From JARRNJ01 sp037385045 (GTDB lineage: Bacteria; Pseudomonadota; Gammaproteobacteria; JASBUN01): DNA of 48,475 nucleotides. A program made the position numbers and the translations under genes. Positions 1 through 8,501 of this stretch are shown here, piece after piece (position 1 is the first letter of the stretch; every line of letters begins with the position of its first letter). The stretch lies in the NCBI GenBank assembly GCA_037385045.1, contig JARRNJ010000020.1:1-48475 (forward strand), read 5' to 3'. The notes under the pieces are model-generated. The model did not search any database. It worked only from the letters and a program-made list of their open reading frames with translations, and was not told the origin of the DNA.

Positions 1-140
1 TTGGCCAGATGCAGCAGCACACGCCACTTGGCTTGGCTGAGGCCGAACGGTTTCAGCCGCTGGTCGAGCATGGTGCGCCAGATCAGGGCCGTTTCCGCCA
101 GGATCATGCCAAAAACATCGGTGGAAGCCGTATGACCCAT
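1..140 (-). CDS. MarR-family transcriptional regulator, N-terminal part (runs off window start)
   Basis: Reading leftwards from an ATG, the first 46 codons give MGHTASTDVFGMILAETALI..., then WRTMLDQRLKPFGLSQAKWR and VLLHLA. The 'LDQRLKPFGLSQAKWRVLLHLA' stretch is the typical helix 1-2 region of MarR/SlyA-type winged-helix repressors. The wing and C-terminal dimerisation helices lie outside the window, so ligand and target genes cannot be judged. The gene lies downstream of, and in the same orientation as, feoB. An AT-rich direct repeat overlaps its start codon, which would suit autoregulation (inference). Family assignment is fairly sure; function is unknown. Confidence 0.7.
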   Translation of the reverse strand, partial: MGHTASTDVFGMILAETALIWRTMLDQRLKPFGLSQAKWRVLLHLA

Positions 141-163
141 TAAATAGTAACATATTAAATAGT
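139..163. promoter_or_regulatory. AT-rich direct repeat at the marR start (possible operator / -10 region)
   Basis: The decamer ATTAAATAGT occurs twice, with starts 15 bp apart, in a stretch that is much more AT-rich than its surroundings. One copy overlaps the start codon of the MarR-type gene. On the minus strand it offers -10-like hexamers. MarR proteins often bind AT-rich repeats over their own promoters, so an autoregulatory operator is plausible but not shown. Confidence 0.35.
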
Positions 164-257
164 GTGCTATCGATTATGCCAGCCTGCTGCCGGCCATGCA
201 ACCGCCGCGGGCTCGGAAACAGGATGTGACGTAGCGGGGTGGAGCGCCGGATGCGGA

Positions 258-2045
258 TCAGTAACCCAGGAAAAGAGCGCCCTGATAGAACCCGAAACTT
301 ACCAGCCAGGCCAGGCCGAGTGCCCACACCACTGCAAATCCCGTAAACGCCCAGCTGCGGGATTCGCTGCGCAAGGTCGCCACCGTGGACAGGCACGGGG
401 TGTAGAGCAGCACGAACAGCATGAAGCTCAGCGCGTGTACCCAGTCCATCTGCTGGCCGAGATATTGCACCAGCGCAACACCCTGCAGGCCGGTCATGGC
501 TACCAGGGACCCGATGACGATTTCCTTGGCGACGAACCCGAATACCAGTACCACCGCCATCTCGGCGCTGATACCGATGGGACTGAGCAGCGGCTCCATG
601 AGGTGCCCCAGCATACCGGCGAAACTGTCCGGCCCGCCCGGCGGCGTGGCCGACGGATAGTGGGTGAGGAACCAAACCAACACCACGCCGACGACGATGA
701 ACTTGGTCGCCCGGTGCAGGAAGTGACGGACCTCGTGCCAGCCGCGCAGAAACACCTGGCGGACGGTTGGCAGGCGGTAGGGAGGCAGCTCCAGCACGAA
801 CGGCTCGTTGCTGTGCAGGCGTCCGCGCACCAGAAACGCGCTGCCCAGCGCGGCGACGAAGCTCACAATGTAGAGGGAAAACAAAACCAGCGGCGCCTGC
901 CGGGGCGTGAACAGGGCCGTGGTCAGAAATACGAACACCTGCAGCCGTGCCGAGCACAGAGAGAAGGGGATGATCAGCATGGTCAACAGGCGCAACGGCC
1001 GGCTGCGCATGACCCGGGTGCCCATCAACGCGGGAACGTTGCAGCCGAATCCCATCAACAGCATGACGAATCCGCGTCCGTCCAGCCCGAAACGGGACAT
1101 CAGCGCATCGGTGAGGAAAGCCGCGCGCGACAGGTAGCCGGTGTCCTCGATCAGTGCCATGCTGAAGAAAAACAGAATGATCACCGGCACGAACGAGGCC
1201 ACCGTGCCGATGCCGTCGAAAATGCCTTCGACCAGCAGCCCATAGACCGGCCCGGGCAGGTAAGACTGCAACGGTACCAGGGCGAAGGTGCGGAATTCGT
1301 CCAGTCCCCATGCGACCGCGTCCTGCAGCGGCGCGCCGAGGGTATAAACCGCCTGGAAAACCACATACATGGCGGCGAAGAACAGCGGCAGGCCAAGCAG
1401 CGGGTGCAGCAGCAGCCGGTCAAGGCGCTCGGTGGTCTTGCGTTCCAGCACCAACGGCATGGTCACGGTGTTGGCAACCAGGCGCTCGGCGGCATGGGCG
1501 ACCAGGTCGTCCCGGGACAGGCGCTGCTGCAGGGTCGCCAGCGGTTGCGGCGCGGTGTCGCGCAGTGCCGTGGTGATCTGCTCGCGGGCGCGGCCGAAGC
1601 CGAAGCCGTTGCGCGCGCTGACGAGCAGGGTGGGACAACCCAGTCCGCGGCTGAGCTTCTCGGTGTCAATCTGAATGCCCAGCTTTTGGGCCTCGTCGGC
1701 CATGTTGAGCAGCACGACGGTGTTCAGGTCCAGCTTGCGCAGCTGCACCGCCAGGCCCAGCTGATGGTCGAGCTGAGTGGAGTTGAGGACCACGCAAACC
1801 AGGTCGACGGGATTGTTCTCGAGGAACCGGCGCACCACCTGCTCGTCATCGGAAAAGCCGTGCAGGTCGTAAATACCGGGAAGGTCGACCACCTCGATTC
1901 GCTCGGCGCCGAGAATGATGTCGGCGGTGAGCAGGTCGACGGTGATGCCGGGCCAGTTCCCCACCCGGGAACTGGCGCCGGTAAGACGGTTGAAGAAGGT
2001 GGATTTGCCCGTGTTGGGCAGGCCCACCAGGGCGATACGTTTCAT
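258..2045 (-). CDS. feoB: FeoB ferrous iron transporter, short form
   Basis: Inner-membrane Fe2+ permease with an N-terminal G-protein domain. Visible GTPase motifs are G1 GLPNTGKST at about residue 9, G3 DLPGIYDL near 57, G4 NMAD near 115 and a G5-like SARNGFG near 145. The membrane part shows the first gate motif GFGCNVPALMGTR and the second gate region LLYTPCLSTVATLRSE. The protein is about 595 residues, shorter than the roughly 770 of E. coli FeoB but within the range of shorter FeoB proteins. The start MKRIALVG was chosen because its ATG overlaps the feoA stop (ATGA), implying translational coupling. No feoC-like gene follows. The upstream Fur box predicts iron repression. Confidence 0.95.
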   Translation of the reverse strand: MKRIALVGLPNTGKSTFFNRLTGASSRVGNWPGITVDLLTADIILGAERIEVVDLPGIYDLHGFSDDEQVVRRFLENNPVDLVCVVLNSTQLDHQLGLAVQLRKLDLNTVVLLNMADEAQKLGIQIDTEKLSRGLGCPTLLVSARNGFGFGRAREQITTALRDTAPQPLATLQQRLSRDDLVAHAAERLVANTVTMPLVLERKTTERLDRLLLHPLLGLPLFFAAMYVVFQAVYTLGAPLQDAVAWGLDEFRTFALVPLQSYLPGPVYGLLVEGIFDGIGTVASFVPVIILFFFSMALIEDTGYLSRAAFLTDALMSRFGLDGRGFVMLLMGFGCNVPALMGTRVMRSRPLRLLTMLIIPFSLCSARLQVFVFLTTALFTPRQAPLVLFSLYIVSFVAALGSAFLVRGRLHSNEPFVLELPPYRLPTVRQVFLRGWHEVRHFLHRATKFIVVGVVLVWFLTHYPSATPPGGPDSFAGMLGHLMEPLLSPIGISAEMAVVLVFGFVAKEIVIGSLVAMTGLQGVALVQYLGQQMDWVHALSFMLFVLLYTPCLSTVATLRSESRSWAFTGFAVVWALGLAWLVSFGFYQGALFLGY

Positions 2046-2278
2046 GCGCAGAGACTGACTCGAACCCGTGCCGCGTCGCACCGGCGCAGGATCAGTGTGA
2101 CACTGCCGACCCGTACCTGGATCGGTCCGCCCAACGCGGCCGCGCGGACGATGCAGGCTTCGCGGCCGCTGCGCAATCCCATCGACTGCATCCGCTGGCG
2201 AACGTCGGCTTCGGCGCTGATGTCCGTGATGACGGCGCGTTGGCCGACGGCGAGGGAGGTGAGTGTAAAACCGGACAC
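2042..2278 (-). CDS. feoA: FeoA family protein
   Basis: Small SH3-like cytoplasmic partner of FeoB, needed for ferrous iron uptake in enteric bacteria. The sequence SGFTLTSLAVGQRAVITDI, the central RQRMQSMGLRSG and a final VRVGSVTLILRRCDAARVRV match the FeoA fold. A GTG start preceded by GGAAG gives 78 residues, the usual FeoA length. An upstream ATG at 2347 would add an atypical leader that crosses the Fur box, so I prefer the GTG. Its stop overlaps the feoB start, forming a two-gene operon. Confidence 0.9.
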   Translation of the reverse strand: MSGFTLTSLAVGQRAVITDISAEADVRQRMQSMGLRSGREACIVRAAALGGPIQVRVGSVTLILRRCDAARVRVSLCA

Positions 2279-2301
2279 GGCGCTTCCACTTATTAGAAAC
2301 A

Positions 2302-2320
2302 AATACGAATGATTCGCAAT
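2302..2320. promoter_or_regulatory. Fur box upstream of feoAB
   Basis: The 19-bp near-palindrome AATACGAAT-G-ATTCGCAAT (7 of 9 arm positions pair) strongly resembles known proteobacterial Fur operators of the GCGAATGATTCGC type. It sits about 24 bp upstream of the chosen feoA start, where a bound repressor would block the promoter. Iron-dependent repression is inferred from sequence and position. Confidence 0.7.
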
Positions 2321-2379
2321 ATTACTTACATGGTTCGCCGAGCGCAAGAGGCTGGGCTGGAAATCTCACTGCCTGGCGC

Positions 2380-3507
2380 TCATGTGAGCAGCCGCTTCAA
2401 CGTCTCCTGATACACCGTGGACAGGGTGTCGAGGTCTTGGCAACGCACGCACTCGTTCACCTTATGAATAGTGGCGTTAAGCGGACCCAACTCCACCACC
2501 TGGGCGCCGGTCGGGGCGATAAAGCGCCCGTCGGAGGTGCCGCCCGCGGTGGAGAGTTGGGTCCGGAGCCCGGTCGTCGTGTCGATGGCCGCGGAGACTG
2601 CATCCACCAGGGCGCCCCGGGAGGTCAGGAACGGGTTGCCCGACAGGTGCCAGTCAAGGCGGTAGTCGAGGCCGTGGCGGTCCAGCACCGCTTCCATCTG
2701 CCGCCGCAGGCCGGCATCGGTGCTGGCGGTGGAATAGCGGAAGTTGAAATGGACCTGCAGGTGCCCCGGAATCACGTTTTCTGCCCCGGTGCCGGCGTGA
2801 ATGTTGGAAATCTGAAACGTGGTCGGCGGGAAGAATTCGTTGCCCTCGTCCCACCGGATGGCGCACAGTTCGGCCAACGCCGGGGCCGCGCGGTGCACCG
2901 GATTGTCAGCCAGGTCGGGGTAGGCCACGTGGCCCTGCTGGCCGTGGATCGTCAGCACGCCGCTGAGGGAGCCGCGCCGGCCGTTCTTGATGCAGTCACC
3001 GAGGCGCTCGTTGCTGGTGGGTTCCCCCACCAGGCACCAGTCGATCTTCTCGCCGCGGGCTTCCAGGTGCTTCACCACCTTGACCGTGCCGTCGACGCTG
3101 GGGCCTTCCTCGTCGCTGGTGATCAGGAAGCCGATCGAGCCGGCGGGCGCTGGGTGGGCGTCCAGGAAGCGCTCGCAGGCGGTGATCATCGCCGCCAGGC
3201 TGCCCTTCATGTCGGCGGCGCCGCGGCCATAAAGAAAACCGTCGCGGATGTCGGCGACGAACGGATCCGAATGCCATTGCTCCCGCGGGCCGGTCGGTAC
3301 CACGTCGGTGTGGCCGGCAAACACGAACAACGGGCGTTTGTCGCCGCGGCGGGCCCAGAAGTTTTCCACGTCGCCGAAACGCAGCCTTTCGACGCCGAAG
3401 CCCAGCGCTTCGAGCCGTGCAATCATCACCTCCTGGCAGCCTGCGTCCTCGGGTGTGACCGACGCGCGGCCGACCAGGTCTTTGGTTAATTCGATCGTTG
3501 CCGACAC
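2380..3507 (-). CDS. dapE: Succinyl-diaminopimelate desuccinylase
   Basis: Zn-dependent M20 hydrolase that converts N-succinyl-LL-DAP to LL-DAP and succinate in lysine and peptidoglycan precursor synthesis. Metal-site motifs are present: FAGHTDVVPTG near residue 64, GRGAADMKGSLAA near 93, catalytic TSDEEGPSVDGT near 129, LVGEPTS, and the C-terminal His in TIHKVNECV. The 375-residue length equals that of the family. It follows yffB by 27 bp in the same direction, an arrangement also seen in E. coli (yffB-dapE), and sits with dapD and dapC. Confidence 0.97.
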   Translation of the reverse strand: MSATIELTKDLVGRASVTPEDAGCQEVMIARLEALGFGVERLRFGDVENFWARRGDKRPLFVFAGHTDVVPTGPREQWHSDPFVADIRDGFLYGRGAADMKGSLAAMITACERFLDAHPAPAGSIGFLITSDEEGPSVDGTVKVVKHLEARGEKIDWCLVGEPTSNERLGDCIKNGRRGSLSGVLTIHGQQGHVAYPDLADNPVHRAAPALAELCAIRWDEGNEFFPPTTFQISNIHAGTGAENVIPGHLQVHFNFRYSTASTDAGLRRQMEAVLDRHGLDYRLDWHLSGNPFLTSRGALVDAVSAAIDTTTGLRTQLSTAGGTSDGRFIAPTGAQVVELGPLNATIHKVNECVRCQDLDTLSTVYQETLKRLLT

Positions 3508-3534
3508 GGTTTCAGTTCCGCAGTCCGGGAGTGG

Positions 3535-3882
3535 TCAATCGATGAACAGTTGCCGGTAGCGCTCGGCGCTGAAACCGAGCTGGCGTGCGCCACCCAGGTC
3601 CAGCACCGGGCGCTTGATCAGCGCCGGATGCTCCAACATCAATGCCGTTGCCCGCTGACGATCGACGCCGGCGCGTTTCGACTCGGGCAGCCGGCGCCAG
3701 GTGGTGCCGCGGCGATTCAACAGCATTTCCCAACCCAACTCGTCGACCCACGCGGCCAGCCGCCGGGAATCGAGTCCGTCGGCACGGAAATCGTGAAACC
3801 GATAGTCGATATCATGGGCGTCGAGCCACTTGCGCGCCTTGCGCACCGTGTCGCAGGTCTTGATGCCGTACAGGGTCACCAT
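3535..3882 (-). CDS. yffB: ArsC/Spx-family protein YffB
   Basis: Protein of 115 residues with a thioredoxin-like ArsC fold: MVTLYGIKTCDTVRKARKWL at the start, RRGTTWRRLPES in the middle and ALIKRPVLDLGG near the end (the conserved cis-Pro region 'IKRPVL'). It has one N-terminal Cys (TCDT). Such proteins resemble arsenate reductase and Spx, but the dapE-linked subgroup has no firmly established role. It is immediately upstream of dapE and probably cotranscribed. Confidence 0.88.
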   Translation of the reverse strand: MVTLYGIKTCDTVRKARKWLDAHDIDYRFHDFRADGLDSRRLAAWVDELGWEMLLNRRGTTWRRLPESKRAGVDRQRATALMLEHPALIKRPVLDLGGARQLGFSAERYRQLFID

Positions 3883-3906
3883 CCGCGGGATCAGTCCGCG
3901 CCGCGC

Positions 3907-4728
3907 TCAGATGTCGCGCAGCAGTTCGTTGATGCCGACCTTGCTGCGGGTCTTTTCGTCCACCTGCTTGACGATTACGGCGCAGTAGAGGCTGTATTTT
4001 CCGTCCGCCGACGGCAGGTTGCCCGGCACCACCACCGCGCCGGTCGGCACCCGGCCGTAGTGCACTTCGCCGGTTTCACGATTGTAGATCTTGGTGCTCT
4101 GACCAATGTACACGCCCATGGAGATCACCGCCCCCTGTTCGACGATCACGCCTTCGACGATCTCGGAGCGCGCGCCGATGAAGACGTTGTCCTCGATGAT
4201 GGTCGGGCTGGCCTGGATCGGTTCGAGCACGCCGCCGATGCCGACGCCGCCGGCCAGGTGCACGTTCTTGCCCACCTGGGCGCAGGAGCCCACCGTGGCC
4301 CAGGTGTCCACCATGGTGCCGCTGTCCACATAGGCGCCGATGTTGACGTAGGAGGGCATCAGCACGACCCCGGGCGCCAGGAACGTGCCGCGCCGGGCGG
4401 CTGCCGGCGGCACCACGCGCACGCCGCCATCGCGGAACTCCCGGGAGTTGGCGTCGGCGTACTTGGACGGCACCTTGTCCCAGTAGTTGGTGAAACCGCC
4501 CTTGATGAAGCTGTTGTCCTCAATTCGGAAGTACAGCAGAACGGCCTTCTTCAGCCACTCGTTGACGGTCCACTCGCCATCGCGTTTCTCCGCCACCCGG
4601 GCTGTGCCGGCGTCGAGCATGTCGATCGCCTCCATGACCGCTTCCTTGACGTGGGTGTCCACGGTGCGCGGCGTGATGTCGGCGCGGCGCTCGAATGCCT
4701 CGTGGATGATGTTCTGGATGTCGCTCAT
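3907..4728 (-). CDS. dapD: 2,3,4,5-tetrahydropyridine-2,6-dicarboxylate N-succinyltransferase
   Basis: Transfers succinyl from succinyl-CoA to tetrahydrodipicolinate, the entry step of the succinylase branch to DAP and lysine. The 273-residue product has the left-handed beta-helix hexapeptide pattern (NIGAYVDSGTMVDTWATVGS, AQVGKNVHLAGGVGIGGVLE, EDNVFIGARSEIVEGVIVEQ) after an alpha-helical N domain (MSDIQNIIHEAFERRADITP). The start is fixed by an AAGGAA ribosome-binding site and by alignment to the usual N-terminus. Its stop is 25 bp from the yffB start. The dapD-yffB-dapE order on one strand suggests a biosynthetic operon. Confidence 0.97.
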   Translation of the reverse strand: MSDIQNIIHEAFERRADITPRTVDTHVKEAVMEAIDMLDAGTARVAEKRDGEWTVNEWLKKAVLLYFRIEDNSFIKGGFTNYWDKVPSKYADANSREFRDGGVRVVPPAAARRGTFLAPGVVLMPSYVNIGAYVDSGTMVDTWATVGSCAQVGKNVHLAGGVGIGGVLEPIQASPTIIEDNVFIGARSEIVEGVIVEQGAVISMGVYIGQSTKIYNRETGEVHYGRVPTGAVVVPGNLPSADGKYSLYCAVIVKQVDEKTRSKVGINELLRDI

Positions 4729-4876
4729 GCTGGTTCCTTGATCATAGAGGTTGCCCGCCGCGACCGGGGACAGCGGTTTGGCGTTGGAAAAACAGAAATT
4801 GTAAGTGAGTTGCGGGGCCAACTCCAGTGGCGGACGCGGCGGGAGGCGCCGCGTCCGCGCGGGCGGACTATCGGCC

Positions 4877-5734
4877 TCAGTAGCTGGTTACATGTATGTT
4901 CAGCCGCTCGGCCGCGGTATCCGGGGCCAATCCCTTGAGCTCTGCGAGCCGCACCGGCTGTGACGGTTCCACCGACACCGTCAGGGAACCGCGGTTGTCG
5001 AGGAAGTGCTTGACCTCGGTCAGTGCCTTGGCTTCGAGGCGGGTCTTGGTCTGGGCCATTTTCTGGTCCAGTTGCCCCTGGATCCTGGCGATCAGGTCCT
5101 TTTCCGATACGCCGCTTTGCGCCGCCGCCATTTTCAGCAGGCGTTTGATCAGTGATTCGTCGCGGTAGGTCACCTGCGCGCGCTTGAGTTCGATGGCGGG
5201 ATAGGTGAACAGCGCCTGCTCGACGGCGACGTTGTTCAGGTCCAGGTCCAGCTTGAGTTCGCCCATGTCCTTGACGTCTTCGCGAAACGCCACCGACACG
5301 GTCTTGGCCGCCGGCTTGTAGTTGTAGTTCACCTCCACGTCGGCGGTGAGGTTCTGGTAACCCATCATGCCGAGGAACAGGGCCGCGCGGGGATCGGGCA
5401 GGCTGCTCATGTCGAGTTTGACGCCCCGGGCCTCGATGTGGGCGAAGTTCGGGGTCCGGTGCTGGTTGTCGTAGCGGTGGACCACCAGCTCGCCGATCCG
5501 GTATTCGTTCGGCCGCCCCTTGGGTTTGAGCGTCAGGCCGTGAATGGTCAGCACACCCGACATGGAGCGGCTTGCGCTCTGGTAGTGGGTATCGCCCAAT
5601 TTGCCGAGTGTGTGCTGCAGGAACGCATCGGCCCGCTGGGCCGCGTCGCGGTTCTGATAAAGCTTGACGCCGAACGCCGCGGCGGCGGCAATGGCGACGA
5701 CAGCCGCGACCGCGGCAATCTTTCTCCCCGACAT
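4877..5734 (-). CDS. Unrecognised membrane-anchored periplasmic protein in the dap cluster
   Basis: Not confidently recognised. The first 22 residues form a hydrophobic, Ala-rich segment (KIAAVAAVVAIAAAAAFGVK) after a short basic start, a signal anchor or uncleaved signal peptide. The remainder is a soluble domain of about 260 residues with repeating beta-like strands (SGVLTIHGLTLKPKG, EYRIGELVVHRYDN, IEARGVKLDMSSL), weakly reminiscent of DUF945- or AsmA-like envelope proteins. A charged, probably helical stretch (DLIARIQGQLDQKMAQTKTR) precedes the C-terminal strand. It lies between dapC and dapD on the same strand with gaps of 124 and 148 bp, so it may have its own promoter (TATACT-like -10 near 5806). 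Confidence 0.75.
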   Translation of the reverse strand: MSGRKIAAVAAVVAIAAAAAFGVKLYQNRDAAQRADAFLQHTLGKLGDTHYQSASRSMSGVLTIHGLTLKPKGRPNEYRIGELVVHRYDNQHRTPNFAHIEARGVKLDMSSLPDPRAALFLGMMGYQNLTADVEVNYNYKPAAKTVSVAFREDVKDMGELKLDLDLNNVAVEQALFTYPAIELKRAQVTYRDESLIKRLLKMAAAQSGVSEKDLIARIQGQLDQKMAQTKTRLEAKALTEVKHFLDNRGSLTVSVEPSQPVRLAELKGLAPDTAAERLNIHVTSY

Positions 5735-5858
5735 GGTGTTCTCCTTGAAGCTTGGTTATTGGGTGCCGGTCCGGGCACTGGAACGGCGGTGTCCTGCCGT
5801 GGTCGCCAGTATATCTTTGTTTCGCCGGTGAGTGGTCGATTCGGTCGTCCGCCGGGCC

Positions 5859-7055
5859 TTACAGCGACTCGACGTAGGCGCGGATGCGCTGGGCCGCTTC
5901 GACGCAGGCGTCCACGGGCGCCACCAACGCGATGCGCAGCCGACGGCCACCGGGGTTGTGGCCGTCAACGCTGCGCGACAGGTAGCTGCCCGGCAGCACG
6001 GCGACGTTTTGCGTGGCGAACAAGCCGCGGGCGAACTCGGTGTCGTCAATGGGCGTTTCCGGCCAGAGGTAGAAACCGGCGTCGGGACGCTGCACATTCA
6101 GCACCGGCTGCAGGATTTCCAGCACGGCTTCAAATTTTTCGCGGTACAGCGCCCGGTTGTCGGCGACGTGGCGTTCGTCGCGCCAGGCGGCGGTGCTGGC
6201 GGCCTGGGTCGGAGGGGGCATGGCGCAGCCCTGGTAGGTGCGATAGAGCAGGAATTTGTCCAGCACGGCGGCGTCTCCGGCGACGAAACCGGAGCGCAGG
6301 CCGGGCGCATTGGAGCGCTTTGACAGGCTGTGGAATACCACGCAGCGGCGGTAGTCGGTATTGCCCATGGCGGCAGCCGCGCCCAGCAGCCCGGGCGGCG
6401 GCCGGGTCTCGTCGAAGTAGATCTCCGAATAACACTCGTCGGACGCGATGACGAAGTCGTGGCGATCGGCCAGGTCAATGAGCTTCTGCAGGGTCGCACG
6501 GTCGAGTACCGCGCCGGTGGGATTGCCCGGTGAGCAAATGTAGATCAACTGGCAGCGGCGCCAGGTGTCTTCGGGCACGGCGTTGAAATCGGGCACGAAG
6601 CCGCGGTCGGGGTCCGCACTGAGGAACCACGGTTCGGCGCCGGCCAGCAGGGCGGCGCCCTCGTAAATCTGGTAAAAGGGGTTGGGCATCATTACCACCG
6701 GCTCGGCACTGCGGTCGATGACGCACTGGGCCAGGGCGAACAGGGCCTCGCGGGTGCCACTGACCGGCAGCACGTTGGCGTTCGCGTCGAGGCTGCCGGC
6801 GGGCAACCCGAATCGATGCTGCAGCCAGTCGCGGATGCTTTCGCGCAGTGCCGGGCCGCCACGGGTGACCGGGTAGCTGGACAGCCCGTGCAAATGGGTA
6901 ATCAGCTCCTCACTGATAAACCCGGGGGTGGGATGTCGCGGCTCACCGATGGACAGGGCGATGTGCTCCAGGTCGGCCGGCGGCGTCACGCCGTGTTTGA
7001 GGCGCGCGAGCTTTTCGAACGGATAGGGTTGCAGCCGGTGCAGATCGGGATTCAT
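5859..7055 (-). CDS. dapC: Succinyldiaminopimelate transaminase
   Basis: PLP-dependent fold-type I aminotransferase of 398 residues, the length of known DapC proteins. Visible elements are the N-terminal MNPDLHRLQPYPFEKLARLK, the substrate/PLP region SGTREALFALAQ, the PNPFYQIYEG motif, PGNPTGAVL, the Asp-Tyr pair in IASDECYSEIYFDE, the PLP lysine in FHSLSKRSNAPGLRSGF, and a C-terminal RLRIALVAP that contains the carboxylate-binding Arg. Other type I aminotransferases share these motifs; the DapC assignment rests on the N-terminus and linkage to dapD and dapE. The ATG at MNPDLH was chosen because upstream codons have no homologous character. Confidence 0.9.
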   Translation of the reverse strand: MNPDLHRLQPYPFEKLARLKHGVTPPADLEHIALSIGEPRHPTPGFISEELITHLHGLSSYPVTRGGPALRESIRDWLQHRFGLPAGSLDANANVLPVSGTREALFALAQCVIDRSAEPVVMMPNPFYQIYEGAALLAGAEPWFLSADPDRGFVPDFNAVPEDTWRRCQLIYICSPGNPTGAVLDRATLQKLIDLADRHDFVIASDECYSEIYFDETRPPPGLLGAAAAMGNTDYRRCVVFHSLSKRSNAPGLRSGFVAGDAAVLDKFLLYRTYQGCAMPPPTQAASTAAWRDERHVADNRALYREKFEAVLEILQPVLNVQRPDAGFYLWPETPIDDTEFARGLFATQNVAVLPGSYLSRSVDGHNPGGRRLRIALVAPVDACVEAAQRIRAYVESL

Positions 7056-7224
7056 GTCGGAGTCGCGGTCGAGTTCGTTGTCCGTTGTAGGGCGGCGTTC
7101 CCTTGAAATACAAGCGACGGGCTGGTTGCAACTCAATCGTGCCGGATTGGCCCGATCGGTGCAGGCGGCTTGCGGCCGGCGGCCGGCTGGTGCCACATCC
7201 GCACTAGTATAAGATAAGCGTCAA

Positions 7225-8106
7225 ATGGCTTCCAAACCGACACAGCAAACGGGCGCGGTGTTGAGTCTGCTGCTCGCCGCCACGCTCTGGGGCCTGCTCT
7301 GGTATCCGCTGCGCCTGATTCAGGGCGGCGGCTTGGGCGGTATCTGGACCACGCTCACCGCCTACGCTGCCGCTTTCGTCCCGGGCGTCGCCTGTGCCTG
7401 GTCGCGGCGCACCGAGCTGGCGCGCAATCCGTGGCTGCTGCTGGCGCTGCTGCTGGCCGCAGGCTGGTGCAACGTCAGTTTCATCATTGCCGTGCTCGAG
7501 GGCACGGTAGTGCGGGTTGTACTGCTGTTTTACCTGTCCCCGGTGTGGACGGTGCTGTTGGGGCGGATCTTTCTCGGCGAACGTCTCAGCCGGTTGTCGC
7601 TCCTGGTACTGGCGTTGGCGCTGTCCGGCGCCATGCTGATGCTGTGGGATCCGGCAATCGGCTTGCCGTGGCCGCAGAACACGGCCGACTGGCTGGCGAT
7701 ATCGGCCGGGTTGGCGTTTTCCGTGAGCAACGTGCTGGTGCGCGCCATGCAGCGGGTTTCCATCCCGGTCAAGACCGTCACCGCGTGGGCCGGCGGGGTG
7801 GTCGTGGGCCTGCTATGGGTGAGCGCCGCGGGCAATCCGCCGCCCCAGGTGGGCGTCGGCGTCTGGGTGGCGGCCGTGGCGCTGGGCCTGTTCGGCATCG
7901 TTGTGATGACCGCTGCCACGCAGTATGGTGTCACTCACATGCCCCTGCACCGCTCGGCGGTGATCCTGCTGTTCGAGTTGGTGGTGGCCACCGCGTCGAC
8001 CCAACTGCTCACCGACGAGACCATGCTGGCGCGGGAGTGGCTTGGTGGGCTGTTGATCGTCGGCGCGGCGCTGGTATCGTCGCGGGCCGCGGCGCGGGAA
8101 TCATGA
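7225..8106 (+). CDS. EamA/DMT-family permease
   Basis: Integral membrane protein of 293 residues with about ten hydrophobic helices in two repeats, the drug/metabolite transporter arrangement (LLLAATLWGLLWYPLRLIQG near the start; RVVLLFYLSPVWTVLLGRIF and GERLSRLSLLVLALALSGAM in the first repeat; HMPLHRSAVILLFELVVATA in the second). Substrate cannot be inferred. It is transcribed divergently from dapC across a 169-bp gap and ends in an ATGA overlap with the VOC-family gene, so the two are translationally coupled. A TATAAG -10-like hexamer lies just upstream of the start. Confidence 0.9.
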   Translation: MASKPTQQTGAVLSLLLAATLWGLLWYPLRLIQGGGLGGIWTTLTAYAAAFVPGVACAWSRRTELARNPWLLLALLLAAGWCNVSFIIAVLEGTVVRVVLLFYLSPVWTVLLGRIFLGERLSRLSLLVLALALSGAMLMLWDPAIGLPWPQNTADWLAISAGLAFSVSNVLVRAMQRVSIPVKTVTAWAGGVVVGLLWVSAAGNPPPQVGVGVWVAAVALGLFGIVVMTAATQYGVTHMPLHRSAVILLFELVVATASTQLLTDETMLAREWLGGLLIVGAALVSSRAAARES

Positions 8107-8480
8107 TCAAAGTCCGATCCATACACCACTGCAGCCTGATCGTGGCCGACACCGCACGGGCGCTGCAGTTCTATGCCGGCGTGTTGGGTTTGTCGGTCGA
8201 TTCCAGGCGTCCGGATCTCGGCTATGCCGGGGCGTGGCTGCGGGTGGGCGGACAGCAGATTCACCTGCTCGAGCTGCCCAACCCTGATCCCGTGGAAGGC
8301 CGGCCGGCCCACGGTGGGCGCGACCGCCATCTGGCCCTGACCGTCGCCGACCTGGATGCACTGGCGGACGACCTGGCTGAGGCCGGCATCGCCCATACCC
8401 GCAGCCGGTCCGGCCGCCGGGCGTTGTTCTGCCGGGACCCGGACGGGAACGCGCTGGAGTTTATCGAAACACCCGGATGA
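8103..8480 (+). CDS. VOC-superfamily (glyoxalase/dioxygenase fold) protein
   Basis: Protein of 125 residues with two beta-alpha-beta-beta-beta modules. The four metal-ligand positions of the family are all visible: His in IHHCSLIVAD, Glu in IHLLELP, His in DRHLALTVAD and Glu in GNALEFIE. FYAGVLGLSVDSRRPDLGYAG and RALFCRDPDGNALEFIE are typical of glyoxalase I and bleomycin-resistance proteins. A metal-dependent lyase, isomerase or dioxygenase activity is likely, with substrate unknown. Its start overlaps the stop of the EamA permease, suggesting that the two act on the same compound (inference). Confidence 0.88.
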   Translation: MIKVRSIHHCSLIVADTARALQFYAGVLGLSVDSRRPDLGYAGAWLRVGGQQIHLLELPNPDPVEGRPAHGGRDRHLALTVADLDALADDLAEAGIAHTRSRSGRRALFCRDPDGNALEFIETPG

Positions 8481-8501
8481 CGCGCGCCGGAAACCGGGGG
8501 C

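Noticed and set aside
162..2312. 716-codon open frame on the plus strand opposite feoB/feoA
   Set aside because: Composition is low-complexity and rich in Gln, His, Arg and Gly, with no family features; it is the antisense shadow of the high-GC feoAB genes.
2437..3489. 350-codon plus-strand open frame opposite dapE
   Set aside because: dapE on the minus strand has all catalytic motifs; the opposite frame is open only because of GC-rich codon bias.
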